Below are positions 4,491-5,479 of a stretch of 5,479 nt of DNA, one piece after another. This stretch comes from Thermaceae bacterium (lineage in GTDB: Bacteria; Deinococcota; Deinococci; Deinococcales; Marinithermaceae). Position numbers and translations under genes: made by a program. The stretch covers positions 1-5,479 of the forward strand of contig WFXV01000003.1 in NCBI GenBank assembly GCA_015490435.1, read 5' to 3'. The first letter of the stretch is position 1. Each line of letters begins with the position of its first letter. The notes under the pieces were generated by a model. It was given only the letters and a program-made list of their open reading frames with translations. It was not told where the DNA came from and did not search any database.

Positions 4491-5479
4491 ATGGGGGAGC
4501 TCGACCGCGCCATCTTCCGCCTCGCCGTCCCCGCCCTCGGCGCCCTCCTCGTCGAGCCCCTGGTCAGCGTGGTGGACACCGCCTTCGTGGGCCGGCTCGG
4601 GGCCGGTCCGCTCGCCGCCCTAGGCATTACCACCGCGCTCTTCGGCCTTTTCTTCGTGGTCTTCAACTTCCTTGCCTACGCCACCACCCCGCGGGTCGCC
4701 TACGCCCTCGGCCAAGGCGACCGGCCGGCCGCCCTCCTCCGGGCGGCGGAGGCGCTCTGGCTGGCCCTGATCCTGGGCGCTCTCGCCACCCTACTGCTGG
4801 AGCTCTTCGCCCCCCTCCTCGTCCGGTTGATGGGGGCGGAACCGGCGATCTTCCAAGACGCCACCCTCTACCTCCGCCTGCGGGCGCTTTCGGGCCCCGC
4901 CGTCTTGGTGATGACCGCCGCCCAGGGCGTGTACCGCGGCCTCCAGGACACCCAGACCCCCTTCAAGATCGCCCTCTTTGCGAACGCCCTAAACGCCCTC
5001 CTCGACCCGCTCTTCATCTTCGGGCTCGGGCTCGGCCTCGCCGGCGCCGCGGTCGCGAGCGTCCTGGCCCAGAGCCTCGGCGCCTGGATCTTCTTCCAAC
5101 GGCTCCGCCGGCTTGGCGCCTTCGGCCCCTTCCCGGGTGTCCGCCCCCTCCTCCCCTACCTCCGGGTGGGCGGAGAGATGTTCGTCCGCACCGTGAGCCT
5201 GGTGGGGGCGATCACGATCGCAGCCGCGGTAGCCGCCCGCATCGGGGTGGTGGCGGTGGCCGCCCACCAGGTGCTCTGGCAGGTCTGGCTGCTGCTCGCC
5301 ATGGGCCTGGATGCCCTGGCGATCGCCGCCCAGGCCCTCGTCGCCAAGTACCGGGGGGAGGACCCCCAAAGGGCCAAGCAGGCGGCCGACCGGCTGCTCT
5401 TTTGGGGGATCGTCTCAGGCGTCCTGCTCGCGCTTTTGCTCATCGTGCTGGCCGAGCCCCTCCCCCGGCTTTTCACCCC
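4491..5479 (+). CDS. MATE-family efflux transporter, DinF-like, 3'-truncated by window edge
   Basis: ATG 4491 follows the preceding TAA directly; GGTGGAG at 4478-4484 is a good ribosome binding site. The frame stays open to the right edge, giving 329 of an expected roughly 440 residues. MATE proteins are inner-membrane exporters of cationic drugs and metabolites, driven by H+ or Na+ gradients, with two six-helix bundles. Visible here are the N-terminal AVPALGALLVEPLVSVVDTAFVGRLG (12-37), typical of the DinF branch, then ALGITTALFGLFFVVFNFLAYATTPRVA (43-70), GVYRGLQDTQTPFKIALFANALNALLDPLFIFGLG (146-180), the loop before the second bundle, FVRTVSLVGAITIAAAVAARIG (231-252) and VAAHQVLWQVWLLLAMGLDALAIAAQALVAKY (256-287). 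The AAHQV and RGLQDTxTP motifs are typical of DinF/NorM proteins. Substrate and coupling ion are not known. Codon use matches ispE and the gene probably belongs to its operon. Confidence 0.92.
   Translation, partial: MGELDRAIFRLAVPALGALLVEPLVSVVDTAFVGRLGAGPLAALGITTALFGLFFVVFNFLAYATTPRVAYALGQGDRPAALLRAAEALWLALILGALATLLLELFAPLLVRLMGAEPAIFQDATLYLRLRALSGPAVLVMTAAQGVYRGLQDTQTPFKIALFANALNALLDPLFIFGLGLGLAGAAVASVLAQSLGAWIFFQRLRRLGAFGPFPGVRPLLPYLRVGGEMFVRTVSLVGAITIAAAVAARIGVVAVAAHQVLWQVWLLLAMGLDALAIAAQALVAKYRGEDPQRAKQAADRLLFWGIVSGVLLALLLIVLAEPLPRLFT

Noticed and set aside
4989..5476. Long minus-strand frames opposite the MATE gene
   Set aside because: Highly biased compositions (Glu/Gly/Ala or Ser/Arg/Thr) are typical of antisense reading in high-GC genes; the plus strand codes for a clear MATE protein.

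Overview
The window looks like chromosomal DNA from a high-GC thermophile of the Deinococcus-Thermus phylum, probably the order Thermales. The evidence is GC-rich codon use (Leu CTC, Glu GAG, Ala GCC dominate) and IspE and Pth sequences that, from memory, closely resemble those of Thermus thermophilus. Examples are the FGPELEVEAILEALARG stretch of IspE and the GLGNPGPGY, LVVHDDMDLPLGRIR and SRFNGL stretches of Pth. No database search was possible, so the genus is left open.

Layout from left to right. (1) Positions 1-841 hold the 3' end of a nucleoside hydrolase gene, followed after one base by pth (peptidyl-tRNA hydrolase). (2) Positions 842-2332 hold an AT-richer leader with a near-perfect Shine-Dalgarno sequence, then a two-gene ABC-2 type exporter (ATPase and permease, one-base overlap). 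Its composition is clearly lower in GC than its neighbours, which suggests a cassette acquired later. (3) Positions 2345-2992 hold ispD. (4) Positions 2960-3304 hold a small minus-strand gene of unknown function, convergent with ispD and head-to-head with ispE. (5) Positions 3322-4146 hold ispE, then an uncharacterised 115-residue protein overlapping it by ATGA, then a MATE-family (DinF-like) transporter that runs off the right edge.

Functionally, ispD and ispE encode the third and fourth enzymes of the MEP (non-mevalonate) pathway to isoprenoid precursors, with IspE acting directly on the IspD product. Pth rescues stalled peptidyl-tRNA, and the nucleoside hydrolase belongs to nucleoside salvage. 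The two transporters are probably exporters with unknown substrates.

Nothing here is a clear new system. The points most worth a second look are: an 8-bp perfect inverted repeat whose two arms carry the GTG start codons of two divergent genes, with -10-like hexamers six bases before each; an ABC ATPase gene with an excellent ribosome binding site but no ATG, GTG or TTG at the right distance; and the minus-strand gene wedged between ispD and ispE. No tRNA, rRNA, CRISPR array, insertion sequence or convincing intrinsic terminator was found.
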